Source of the DNA: Peromyscus leucopus
Lineage: Eukaryota; Chordata; Mammalia; Rodentia; Cricetidae
Reading direction: 5' to 3'
NCBI RefSeq assembly: GCF_004664715.2
Contig: NC_051076.1
Span: forward strand, 3,164,451 to 3,228,450
DNA: 64,000 nucleotides
Made by a program: the position numbers and the translations under genes. This document shows, one piece after another, positions 12,593 through 23,215 of this stretch (the stretch's first letter is position 1; the number at the start of each line of letters is the position of its first letter). The notes beneath the pieces were generated by a model. The model was not told the DNA's origin and did no database searches. It saw nothing but the letters and a program-made list of their open reading frames with translations.

Positions 12593-14629
12593 TCCCATTT
12601 TTTCGTTTAGTAAATGCAGTGTGTGAATCTCTCTCTGGGCAACTCGTACAGCTGATCCTAAACGTCTGAAGATGACTGGAAGCAAAAATAAGAGTAAAAT
12701 GATCAATGGTCCTATAATTCCGATATTAATAATAAGGTTCCAAAAGGAGTTGTTATACACAAAATCCTTTACTGAGTTAGCAAAATAACTGGCCACTTCA
12801 GCTGCAGAGGAAACCTGGAGTCTAGAGTGACTGATAGCACTGATCTGATAATGTAGTGTACCTATATTTATACCTAGTTGGGAACTATTCCAGACACCTC
12901 TCAGGTGAGCTTGCACTTGATCCCAGGACCTATCTGATCCATTGAAAGGCAAAGGAGTGACACAGATCCATTTATAGTCAGCATGACACGATGCTGTTAA
13001 ACGTGTCTTAATATTCTGAATCTGATTACCCATGTATAGTATAGCCTCCTCTAAGACATTTATTCTATCTATCAATCCTTGATCAATTCCTTCCTGAGTA
13101 ATTAAAGCCATAGAAACATTCTTAGATAAGGAATTAACATGATGAGCAGTGTGTATTTGTTGAGTTAAGGCTGTGGCTGAAGCAGCTACTGTGGTAATTA
13201 TTGCTATCAAGGCAGCTATGCCTAGAAAAATTGCAGCTACTAACCTTTTGGGACGAGAAAGGGAGTCAGCAATATATTCTAATGCAAAAAGAGCAGGGTC
13301 TTCATACCAGGGTGAAGAAAGATTTACAGGCAAGAGTACATGAGATGGTTGGTGAAGGATAACGAAAGTTTTAGGGTTAGTTATGGAATTCAAACAATTA
13401 GTTAGGTAACAATCCTTGCAGGAAATATCATAAATTGAACCATTAGGTATGATGTTTAAAGTTCCTGTCTTACCTGAATAAAGGATGGCAAAGGGAGACA
13501 TAACACAAGCCTGGATATTGAGGAAATTATAATTGGGCTGTGTAGGGGTTTGAAGGCCAACATGATCAGTGGCGGCTAACAATCGATACAGTTGAGTCTG
13601 GGGCTTGGGAGAGTGAGAAGGCAGTGCCACATAGGTGGGACTAACCCAGCCGAAAATTGTCCATTGATTTACAGTGGGTTCTAAGGAAGTATAAGACCAA
13701 TCATGTATTTTAACTGAGGCAACATTATAAGGACAAAAAAATGACTCCTATATCTGGAAAAACACAGTGTATCCACTTAGGACGGCCAGCATTAGGTCTT
13801 ACATTATCCCAAGTATGGTGTGAAAATTTAGCATCACAAACAGGAAACTTCTTTAAGGGTGGTGTATGATCAGGAACAGGTTTAGTAGGTAGATAGCTAT
13901 CTACAGGAGAAATAATGCTTAATGACCAAATTTTGTTGGTAGTTTGATTAGCTTTAAGAGTTCTGTGCCTTAAGGGCAGACATCCGGGTATGGGGTGTAT
14001 GGGGTATACAAAGAAACATAAGGGAAAGCTATCTGAGTGTCCTTTGAAGCTAAAGTGTTTAGCTAGGCGAGGGTGTATGAAACTAGATCCTCCCCCCACC
14101 CCAATAAAGAGGAGTCATTGGAAACAACCTTTATTTCCTCAGAATCCCACGTGGCTGGATGGAAAAGAGGGGGTTCTGGAACATATGCCCAGTAGGTATC
14201 TAGAGCAAGAGTGCAGGGAAATAAGGAGAATACCTGGAGGGTGAGCACTGCTAGCATTGCCAGGAAATGGTTTTCAGGAGTTAAGGCTTTACCCTGATTC
14301 TTAAGAACCTGAGTAGCCTCAGATGTCAGACGTTTGACCTGCCCCAAAGAGGGAATTGAGCTGCCTGCTGCATGTAGAGGCAGCTCATCACTGGGGAGGT
14401 TGGGGATGGGGCTGATGAACTCGGAGACCGTCGACCATGAAAGCCAGGGCATCTGGAACTGGCTGTGGACTCTCATCATTGCCATCACAGGTGGTGTTCG
14501 ATGTGGCCTGTGGTGGGCAGGGAGGGAGCTGCAGCGGTGGCAGTTTTCTCCTTCTCGCAGATAACTTTGAAGTGCTTTTGTTCTGTTGCTGGCTGGCCAT
14601 ATGGTCTGATCAAGCGATACGGGATCCAC
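12590..14629 (-). pseudogene. ERV env (surface and transmembrane subunits), broken
   Basis: Three frames cover Env. 14,629-14,063 has a long leader (about 120 residues), a hydrophobic signal segment (FLAMLAVLTLQVFSLF) and the start of the surface subunit (LDTYWAYVPEPP). 14,099-13,725 continues it in another frame. 13,630-12,590 (346 codons) is open and holds the end of the surface subunit, a furin-type site SRPKR (about 13,262-13,245), an Ala/Ile-rich fusion-peptide-like segment, heptad-rich ectodomain, a CX7C pair, a membrane anchor (about residues 300-323) and a short tail. The stop codon falls at the junction with host DNA. Surface-subunit frame breaks make it non-functional as a whole. 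Confidence 0.85.
14388..14600 (-). other. Arginine-rich overlapping frame in env leader
   Basis: A 70-codon frame overlapping the env leader begins MASQQQNKSTSK and contains the basic stretch SARRRKLPP. In betaretrovirus-like elements the env leader region encodes Rec/Rem-type RNA-export peptides with an arginine-rich motif. This frame could be the original leader start displaced by a frameshift. The assignment is an inference from position and composition only. Confidence 0.35.
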
Positions 14630-14675
14630 AGAGGTGAATCAGCGTCCTGTGGAAACACACAAGCATTGGACCTTT

Positions 14676-15879
14676 TCAATTACCAGTGAGGAGGTCTTTC
14701 CATTTTACTAGAGGCTTAGGTGTAACTTTTGTGGAGAAGTGTCTGAGGAAAGAATTTGTATTATCCTCAGATATATTCATATGATTAATTACAAACAGAG
14801 CATGGTTTAAGATATGATGGGGAGATGAGTATTTAAGATCTCCATTTTGTAATTTTGATATTTGGGTTTTTAAAGTTTGATGAGCTCTCTCCACTATAGC
14901 TTGACCTTGGGGATTATAAGGAATGCCTGTGGAGTGGGATATATGAAAGGTTAAACACCAATTCTTAAAGGTTTTTGAAGTATATGCAGGCCCATTATCT
15001 GTTTTTAGAGCTCTAGGCATTCCTAATATCGAGAAGCAGTGGAACAAGTGTTGTATAATATCCTTAAATGCTTCTCCAGATCGGGCTGTGGCACAAATGA
15101 TATGAGAATAGGTATCCACACACACGGACAAATGCCAATTTTCCAAAGGAGGGAACATGAGTTACATCCATTTGCTATAGATCACAAGGACGTAGGCCTC
15201 TTGGGTTAACTCCCATAGGAAGAGAATTTGTAGTTGTTGGACAGACATTACAATTATGCACAATGGATCTGGCAGCTTCACGGGGAATTTGGAATTGAAA
15301 GCGAAGAGCCATGGCATTTTGGTGGTGCAAAGCATGGCTTTTTTTAGCTGCTTCTGTAAAATAGGCAATGATTCTAGTTAAAGAATCAGCCATATGATTC
15401 CCTTCATGAATGGGACCTGGAAGCATCGTATGCGCACGAACATGACCAAAAAAGAAAGAATGAATCCTGGATTGAATTAACTTTTGTAGTTTTGAAAGCA
15501 AGTTTAAAATTGTAGAGCAGCTGGAGGGAAGAGGGGCAGTTTCTATATGTGGGAATAATCTGACGATATATTGAGAATCAGTATACAAATTAAAAGTTCT
15601 GTCTTTGAGTCTCTCAAAGGCAGTAATTACTGCTATTAGTTCTACTCTCTGTGCAGAAGTTTCCTGTGTAGGAAAGGATTCTTTATGACCATCAATAATT
15701 AATGCAGCTTGGCATGAAGCAGAGCCATCAGTAAATACTAAGGCTGCTGGAGGAGGCAATGGATCTGATTTAGTTCTATAGGGAAAAATTACAGGATGCA
15801 AGCATATGAATCTTAACAGATAATGGTCAGGTAGTTCATAAGAGAAAGTGCCAGTATATCCTATCTGGCTACTTGCCAA
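14676..15879 (-). pseudogene. ERV pol: RNase H and integrase
   Basis: 15,879-15,175 carries RNase H: FTDGSAS, the VELIAV segment, YTDSQYIV and the GNHMADSLTR end (Asp-Glu-Asp-Asp set present). It runs on into the integrase HHCC zinc domain (two His near SHALHHQN, then CNVC). A TAG replaces a sense codon just after RPCDL, and a frameshift follows. 15,158-14,676 then carries the integrase core with Asp (VDTYSH), Asp (KTDNGPAY) and Glu (GQAIVERAH), the DDE triad intact. The end overlaps the start of env, as usual for this group. A single polyprotein is impossible because of the stop and frameshift. Confidence 0.88.
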
Positions 15880-17087
15880 TCTACAGACTCATAAGACAGG
15901 ATATTATGCTGTTCAGCTGTATAAGGAAGGATTATCAGATGAACATCCTGTCCAAATAATTCTCTACTCTGTTTCCTTCCTTTACGCAATAGACATGCAA
16001 CCAGGGAGGTATATACTGTTACAATCTTTTTATGAGTTAGAGGTAAATGTAGCCATTCTAGAGGTCCTCCTTGCCACAAACAGGCAGTGGGAGTATAATC
16101 AGTAGGTAGAATAACCAGACTCCATGGTTTATTGTAATCTATACAAAGGAGTCTTTTAGAATTAAGTCCCTCCTCTAATAGTGTCAAGGGTGCTTTAGCC
16201 TCAGGTGTTAATTCCCGTGGTGATCTTGGATTAGGGTCACCATGAAGAATGTCAAATAAGGGTTTAAAGACAACTGTGGGTATATCTAAATAGGTACGTA
16301 CCCAGGTGATATCACCAAGCAGTTTTTGGAAATCATTTAAAGTTTTTAAACAGTCTATTCTCAATTGAAAAGGTTGGGGAGAAGCAAAATCCGTGTGAAT
16401 AACACGTCCCAGATATGAAAAAGGAGGTTGAATTTGGATTTTCTCAGGAGCTACTTGAAGCCCATATAAAGTCAATTGTTGGACCAGGAATTGTAAGGCT
16501 TCTTATAGATAGGTTCTGTCAGCTTGAGAAATCAATATATCATCCATATAATGAACAAGATAAATATCAGAATACATTTTACGAACTTGTAAAAGTGCCA
16601 TATCCACAAATTTTTGACACAGGGTCGAACTAGTTTTGCTTCCTTAAGGTAAAGTTTTCCACTGATACCTCTGATAGGGTCTCTGGAAATTTGGAGAAGG
16701 CAGGCTAAAGGCAAAACGCTGACAATCTTTAGGATGTAAAGGTATGGTAAAGAAGCAGTCTTGTAAATCTATGACAATTATATTATGATTTCTAGGGATG
16801 GCTGTAGGAGATGGCAAACCAGGCTGTAAGGTTCCTATTGGCTCCATGATTTCATTTAATTTTCTCAGATCTTGTAACCGCCTCCATTTGCCTGATTTTT
16901 TTCTTAATAACAAATATTGGGGTGTTTCAAGGGCTGGTAGATGGCTCTAAATGACCTTTATTAAGTTGCTCCTCTACCAGATGGGTAGCAGCTTCAATTT
17001 TTTCAGTACTCAAAGGCCACTGTTCAACCCAGATAGGAGCATCAGATTTCCAAGTAATGAGGTCAGCAGTGATTTGAACAGTGGCCC
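15861..17087 (-). pseudogene. ERV pol: reverse transcriptase
   Basis: 16,913-16,644 holds the fingers and palm ([31 protein letters not shown] with the first catalytic Asp). A frame break follows. The YMDD box with the other two catalytic Asp residues reads on the minus strand at 16,550-16,539. 16,475-15,861 gives the thumb and connection region (VAPEKIQIQPPFSYLG onward). At least two frame breaks separate these parts, so no active enzyme is expected. Confidence 0.88.
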
Positions 17088-17935
17088 CTAGTATAAATTT
17101 TGATATCCTAGACCATGTCTATCATTTTTAATTTCTGGAATAATTGGCTCAATTCTGCCTTGGGTTTGCTTACCCAAGCCCTTTTCAGGGTTAAAACCCA
17201 TCTGCAACATCTGAGCTGAAACTAGTTCATTAGCAGAGACCAACAATACACCCATTTGCTGCAGCACATCTCTTCCCCACAAGGTGATAGGTATGGAGGG
17301 GACTACATAAGGACAAAATGTGCCATGATTTTCTCCATCAGACCACCTTAATATTTCTGAACTTCTGGCTACATTATTAGCTTGACCTAATCCCACTAGA
17401 GAGGAAGGAGTAATATCCGTCTCCCAAGTACTGGGCCAATCTTTTCCTGAAATGCAGGAAATGTCCACACCAGTGTCTAGCAAACCAGTTATTTTCTTTC
17501 CTTGTACTTTGAAAGTTTTAGTTGGTCTGGAATTCTTGATTTCCTGAATCCAAAAAGCCATGTTGCTAGATCCTAAACCAGCAGCTCCTCTTGTAGCTGT
17601 TGAGACTGCACTTCCTGTAACCTGATATGGAAGCAGGAGCAGCTGTGCTATGGCGCTGTCCTGCACGAATCTGAATTGTTTTTGTAGGAGGTTGTACAAT
17701 AATCTTAATCTCTCCAGTAAAGTCAGGGTCAATCACTCCTGGGACAACATTAACACCTTGTACAGCAGAGGAGCTACAGCCTATGATTAGCCCCAGTGTC
17801 CCTTCTGGGGGTGGTCTGTAGACCCCAGTGTTAAGGCATACTGTTGGGGAATCAGATGTTAGTATTGTGAAGGAGGTGGAACACATGTCCATTCCTGCGC
17901 TCCCAGGAGTTGCTCTTTGTAATTGTTCGATTGAT
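17088..17935 (-). pseudogene. ERV pro: dUTPase, aspartic protease and G-patch
   Basis: 17,892-17,566 encodes a dUTPase-like domain (GVIDPDFTGEI motif; RAGQRHS near the end of the preserved frame). A frameshift near 17,690 leads into 17,732-17,088, with the protease active site LLDTGVD, a flap region, LWGRDVLQQMG and then a G-patch (MGFNPEKGLGKQTQG). This dUTPase-protease-G-patch order in the pro frame is typical of betaretroviruses and related ERVs. The active-site Asp-Thr-Gly is intact, but the frame shift uncouples the two enzymes. Confidence 0.88.
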
Positions 17936-17940
17936 TTTTG

Positions 17941-19723
17941 TTAAAAAAAAAAAAAAAAAGGGTTGTTTGTCCGATTTATTGCTCCCATTATTTTCTGGGG
18001 CCAGACCTGCCCCTTTCCCCCATTTCCCTGGTGTGGGAGGGGTCCTGTATTGATTGAGATGTTGCTAGCATTAGTTAGAGGGGTGCCATTTTTATGATAA
18101 TGGGACCTACATTCCTTTTTCCAATGAAAACCCTTCTGATAACTAGGACACAGTCCAGGGGGCCTACTTTGAGTTGTATTTGGAGTCAAATCTGGAGCAC
18201 TTGGGTTTATATTATTGTCTCTAGAATCAAAGTTTGTATTCACTTTTATTTGAAAAGGGCACTCTCTACTGATATGTCCCATTTGTCTGCAAGAGAAGCA
18301 TCTAAGTCCCACGTTCTTTTGATTATATTGTTCTGGTTGTTGGTTATTTAGAAATTGAGTAGTCGTGTGTCCCTGAAATGTGGCTGCTATTGCTATGCCT
18401 TGAAAATAAGAGGGACCAACATCCATGCATGCTCTGATATAATCAGAGATGCTTCCCATTTTCTTTACTTGTCTCAGTAAAGATTGGCAAGTGGTAGAGG
18501 CATTTTCATAAGCCAGTTGTTTCAAGATTATATCTCTTGCCTCGGAACTGGCTACCACTCTCTCCACAGCTTCTGTAAGTCTGGCAATGAATTCTGTATA
18601 TGGCTCTTCAGGATTCTGTGTTATTTTAGCAAGCCCTGTAGTATTAGCATCAGCAGAGCGTAAACGTTTCCACGCTGTTAGGGCTGCTGTAGTGATTGCC
18701 TTTAAGGTGTCCTGTGATAGTTTTAATTGTTCAGCTGTATTGGCATATTTCCCAGTGGCCATGAACATCTCACAGGTTAAACGTTTCCTCGAAGGAGATT
18801 TTGCGGTTTCCTGACGGGCCAATTCCTCATACTCAGCTTTCCATATCAAGTATGTACCTCCTGCTAAACAGGCTTTTGCTACTTGGAACCAATCATGAGG
18901 AGTGAGCCATTGGGAGGTTAAGCCTTCCACCAGCGTGAGTGTATACGGAGAGGTTGGCCCATAGGCAGCTGTTGCCTGTTTTATTTCTTTCAGTAGTTTA
19001 AAAGGCAGGGGTTCCCATTTGGCTTCGCCCTCTATGCCTGGGTCAATCACAGGGAAGCATCCTAATGCTTCCCCTTGGAGATGGGCCTGTTGAACTGCTC
19101 CAGCAAAACCCACCGGCCCCTCTTCTTTTTCTTTTTACGTTTTGCAGGAGGCCGTGTGGAGTGTCTGTTTAAGCGCTGTAGCGGGGGATGCCGTCAGGTG
19201 TTTGACAGCGCATTGTTCTTTTTCCCTTTCTGTCTTCCTCCTCAGAGGTTGATGTGTCTTTGCTAGAATCATCAGAAGTCTCTTCTGAGCTGTTCTCACT
19301 AAAATCTCTTAAAGAGGGGAAAATATTCCGTTTCTTTTCCGACCGGAGGGAAGGTGGAGGAGATCCCTTAAACTTAGGGGTAGTGGGAACTGAGGATGGG
19401 GGAATAGTTTTTTCTGATTTTGCTTTAGGCTTAAGTTCTTCATCAGTGGACAAAGCTTGTTTAAGCGTTTTCCACATGGAGAGTGCTGTTGATGGCATCT
19501 GCTGTTCTCCATGCTCTGTACACCACTTCCTGATATCTTTTCCTACAATTTCCCACGTCTCAGAGTCCAAGGTCCCACGGTCTGGGAACCAAGGGCTTAC
19601 TTTCTGTATGAATTTAAAGAATTCAGAAAGTTGACTAGCACTAACTTCAACGCCTTGCATCTTTAGCATATGCTTGATCACTTGAACAAAAAGCTGTTTC
19701 TGTTTTGACTCATTCTGACCCAT
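17941..19723 (-). pseudogene. ERV gag (matrix, capsid, nucleocapsid), broken
   Basis: The start chosen is the ATG at 19,723, giving MGQNESK, a myristoylation-type N terminus; the upstream ATG at 19,789 lacks this. The first frame (to 19,169) covers matrix and an acidic Ser/Glu-rich stretch, then stops. Capsid and nucleocapsid lie in another frame (19,113-17,941), with a major homology region (EEPYTEFIARLTEAV). The first zinc knuckle is complete (CFSCRQMGHISREC); the second has Tyr for its second Cys (CPSY...H...C). The frame runs into a 17-base homopolymer at 17,943-17,959 that ends it in a run of Phe codons. Confidence 0.88.
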
Positions 19724-19987
19724 GGTGCAAGAAAGATTCTTAGGGGGATTACTAAAGGGGAAAGGGTATTCACTACTCACCGTTTCCAACAGGGGGTCGG
19801 TGTCGCTGGGGGCTGCAGCACCCTACGGTGAGGACTGGTTGTAGCCGATGCTCCGGAGGTCTGCAAACTCGTACCTCCCGAAGAGTTGAGCCTCTAACTG
19901 GGCAACCCTCTGTGGAGTGATACCTCTTCCTGGATATACTCCAAAATACTCACTTCCTCAGTCCCCTGAGTACCAAAAACAGTTAAA

Positions 19988-20002
19988 CCTGTTCAGGCGC
20001 CA
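19988..20002 (-). other. ERV primer-binding site, tRNA-Lys3-like
   Basis: The minus strand reads TGGCGCCTGAACAGG, one base off the usual Lys3-type site. It lies two bases or so downstream of the LTR end and about 265 bases upstream of the gag ATG. Confidence 0.8.
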
Positions 20003-21250
20003 GGTAACGCAAACAATATTAGGTCCAGCCTATATTGCTTGCTCCCAGGGTCCGCGGAAGAGTCTACCAACCAGCTGAGGATTCTAATCTGAGGGATATT
20101 CAATGAATCTAAGCACACTCCGTTCTTTAGTCCATTCGCTTTATTTCTCTAAGTTAATTCTACCCGTTACAGGAAAAAACCGTCTATATACACGAACCGT
20201 GTCCCTATCACACTGCCTTGTGAGATTAAAAGTTTTCAGGGTTACAGAGAGGGGTGATAAGGATACACACATAAAGCAATTAATTGTCAGCTTCCAATTA
20301 CAACTCAAAAGGGGAGTGACTAAAGGGGAGTTCTCTGGTAGAGTCAACTATAGGCTAAGACCAATTAGGGAATGTATGTGCTCAAACTATAATCTAGAAA
20401 TGGCTAGATAAAATGTTAGGTGTCAATTAAGTCACAAGAAAGTAAACTGTCTTTGGTGCCCTTCCCCCCACCCTCCATGCTCCTCCCAACTGCAGCTGCT
20501 TTCAGATGTGGAGGGGGAGTGTGCTTGGTTGCTAGGTAACCTATGTCAGAGTATGTAGTGTTTGGTTAGTAAAAGCACTTTCACTCAGAGTAATTGCTGA
20601 GGAGAAAATCTAGGAATAGCACCTGGCTGAGGAGGAATAAAAACTTAATTTGCACAAGAAAGAAGCTTGGCACCTATCACCTGTCTGGCCTTGTAGGCAA
20701 CTGCCTTAACTCAGTATCTAGCAAATGGCTAAAACATCATCCCAGGAATGGGAGCAGTAAATCTCTTAAATTAGGGTCTTATGTAAATAACCTGGGGTGA
20801 AGGTAAGGAGTTGAGGATTTAATTGCTAGTGGATATTTTTTCTTATCTGTAAGTGGGATGAGCTAATGTTTTGCTGCATTTATCTTTGGAAAAAGGGGTA
20901 TCTTATCTGAAATACTTTTATCCAGAGAATGGCTCTGGCCAGATTTTATGTTAATGAAAAGTAAACACAGCTGGGGATAGCCATCCAATTACCCCAAATG
21001 TATAAGGAGAGTTGTGCCCAATTAGTGATTAGTTACACTGTCATAAATTCTTGAAGGAAAAGTTGAATGGGGGAAACTCCAACAGCACACAAGAAATTAA
21101 TTGCAGGATACAGCTAATATATTCAAAAGCTAATATCACCAAGACTCCTTAAGCCTTGGTTTTCCTCTGGAAAAGTCCTTAACTTTTTCCAGGTGATAGC
21201 TTTGTCAATATCAGCTGAACTCCTACTTCATATTCCTGCGGCTGGCAGCA
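20003..21250 (-). mobile_element. Long LTR of the MMTV-like provirus
   Basis: The minus-strand U3 starts TGCTGCCAGC at 21,250, right against the target duplication. A TATATA (20,190-20,185) lies about 45 bases upstream of AATAAA (20,145-20,140), so the transcription start would be near 20,160. The length of about 1.25 kb resembles the long LTRs of MMTV-type viruses, but there is no long open frame in U3 that could be a superantigen gene. The 3' boundary next to the binding site lacks a clean CA and is approximate. Confidence 0.75.
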
Positions 21251-22386
21251 GATTCAGATACAGATACCTTAGAAAAATGTTTGATGAAGTAAAGAGAATT
21301 TTGCCTTGTTTGGGATTATAAATTGCTCCTGAAAAAAATATAAAGAAGAGATGCTATTAGTTACCTAGGCTATAAGATAGGTTTACAGAAAATTCAACCA
21401 CATAAAGCACAATTCAGGAGAGATCAATTACCAACCCTTGGTGATTTTCAAATTTTTCAGGGCAACATTAACTGACTACAGCCCACAAATGGATTAACAA
21501 CTAAAGAATTAAGCAATTTATTTCAAATCTTACAAGGTGATAAGGACTTAAATAGTACAAGAAAATTATTATCTGATGCTGAGAGAGAACTGGCTTTGGT
21601 AGAAGATATTACAAGATGCACATGTGTATCTCTTGGATCCATAGTTTGATTGTATCCTAGTCAAACCACTCATTCTCCTATAGGAATTCTTAGGCATGAT
21701 GTAATTCCTACGTGAACGGATTCCACTCTATCTAGTATAGTGTGATTAGTTCATGGGAAAAATCCCACTCTTCACCATGCATTTTACTTGCAGATCACAA
21801 TGAAGATGACTTTTATAAGAGCAATGATGCTTACTTGAATCAATAATTTAATTGAACTTTCTGAGTTAGCCTAAGAGATACAAGTGGTTAAGACAGTAAA
21901 GATGATTACCGAAATGGTTTAGGTTGCTTGCCAGTTGCTCCAATAAGAGATACAAAAAAAGGATAAAATAGGCTAGAAGTCATCTTTCCCTCTATTATAT
22001 ATGAGATTTGTAGAGGATGAAAAATAAGAACATGGAAGTTTCATGCATTATAGACCCATGGATTCTATCTGTGAAAAACAGGCTGATGATCAAAAAAAGC
22101 AATTATGTCCCTACACTCAAGGTTAGGCCTCAGTTCCTTGGTCAAGTAGCTTACACAATTTACCACAGATTTTGGTATGCACCTTGAAAAAACAAATTTA
22201 TGAAAGTAAATTAAATTACCCTATTATTTGTTAAGAAAAATACGTGGTTAGCTGACCACTTGCCTAAACTTTTTGTAGAGTAGAAATAAGATGGAAATTT
22301 GCTACATTGAAACCGCAAACAGCTGCCTGAAGTACAAAAGGAACTCACTGAAATATACTTAACTTGCTTAAAATTCTATTAATTGT
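21251..22386 (+). pseudogene. IAP-like ERV pol, 3' part (RT thumb to integrase)
   Basis: The older plus-strand provirus resumes at GATTCA with DTDTLEKMFDEVKR, the segment just after the YMDD box, then YLGYKIG, the thumb (LTTKELSNLFQILQGD) and later pol sequence. Stops occur every few dozen codons. With 11,990-12,592 it gives a continuous pol once the minus-strand insertion is set aside. Confidence 0.78.
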
Positions 22387-22535
22387 GATGGTGCCAGCAT
22401 TTAATCCCAGTACTCGGCAGGCAGTAGCCAGTGGATCTCTGCAAGTTCAAAGCCAGCCTGGTCTACAGAGTCAGTTCTAGGACAGCCAGGGCTGTTATAC
22501 AGAGAGAGCCTATCTTGAAAACATAGAAAAATTTT
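22387..22535 (+). repeat. B1 SINE
   Basis: Carries 'tttaatcccagtactcggcaggca', 'caaagccagcctggtctaca' and 'gacagccagggctgttatacagaga', the B1 core. It is inserted into the 3' end of the IAP-like provirus. Confidence 0.85.
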
Positions 22536-22848
22536 TTTTATTAATCAATAAGAAAGGAATCATTGTTTGGAATGAAGATGCTATGGTGGGGAAATTAATA
22601 CAAAGGAAAATGTTTAAGTACTTGTGGTCTTCTAAGGAAAACATGTGACTTGTGATCATAATGTGATTTCTCCCTGCATAAAGATTTTAATTGTTTTTGG
22701 ATAAGATGTAACTTGTGGTTGTAAGGTGATTTCCTTCTTACATAGAAGCTTTTGTCTTGGATGGTATAAAGGGGGTAAGAGAAAAATAAAGTATATAACA
22801 AGCAGCAGAATAAAAGGAAGAATTAAGCTTTGCCCCTCAGAAAAGGTC

Positions 22849-22850
<2 letters not shown>
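22536..22850 (+). mobile_element. Probable 3' end/LTR of the IAP-like provirus
   Basis: After the B1, ERV-like sequence resumes, and 22,620-22,850 has promoter and poly(A)-signal features (GGTATAAAGG near 22,763, AAATAAAG near 22,784) as expected of a decayed LTR. No matching 5' LTR was found, so the identification rests on position. Confidence 0.4.

Positions 22851-22851
<1 letters not shown>

Positions 22852-22889
<38 letters not shown>
22852..22889. repeat. (TG)n microsatellite
   Basis: About 18 TG units; it generates spurious Cys-Val and Thr-His open frames on the two strands. Confidence 0.95.
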
Positions 22890-22892
<3 letters not shown>

Positions 22893-22959
22893 CACTTGTG
22901 CATGTCTAGCCTTCGATGACTCCACATCTCTTTTCCAATTTCTCTACCCTGCCAAAAGT

Positions 22960-23215
22960 CGGATCTTTTGGCACCATCGGAGGACCTCAATTTCCAGCAC
23001 CCACATGATGCTAACAACTTTCTGTAACTCCAATTGCAGATCTGAATCCCTCCTCTGACCCTGTGGGCACTGCACACAAGTAGTGCACTCAAAAGCCCGC
23101 ATACAGGCAAAACACACCTGTACACATAAAAGCAAATAAATAAAAATGGAACAATGTAGAAACAAAAGAAAAAAGAAAGAAAAGAAAAGGGAGAAGAAGA
23201 AAGAAAGATGAAGCT
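22960..23215 (+). repeat. B2 SINE, 5'-truncated, with purine-rich tail
   Basis: The B2 middle and 3' part is present ('ggacctcaatttccagcacccacatg', 'gggcactgcacacaagt', 'cacataaaagcaaataaataa'), followed by a GAAA-rich tail at 23,155-23,215. Confidence 0.75.

Larger units (their letters stand above)
12593..21250 (-). mobile_element. MMTV-like class II endogenous provirus with a single LTR
   Basis: On the minus strand the order is LTR (21,250-20,003), primer-binding site, gag, dUTPase-protease with G-patch, RT-RNase H-integrase, env, polypurine tract, then host DNA. The dUTPase fused to protease, the G-patch and the tRNA-Lys3-like binding site place it with betaretrovirus-like (MMTV-type) elements. 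Gag, pol and env all contain frameshifts or stops, so the locus cannot make the full set of proteins, although several domains are long and open, implying moderate age. The 3' LTR expected between env and the left target duplication is absent. The element is inserted antisense inside the older IAP-like RT and lies 4.6 kb upstream of Crry, pointing away from it. Confidence 0.88.
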
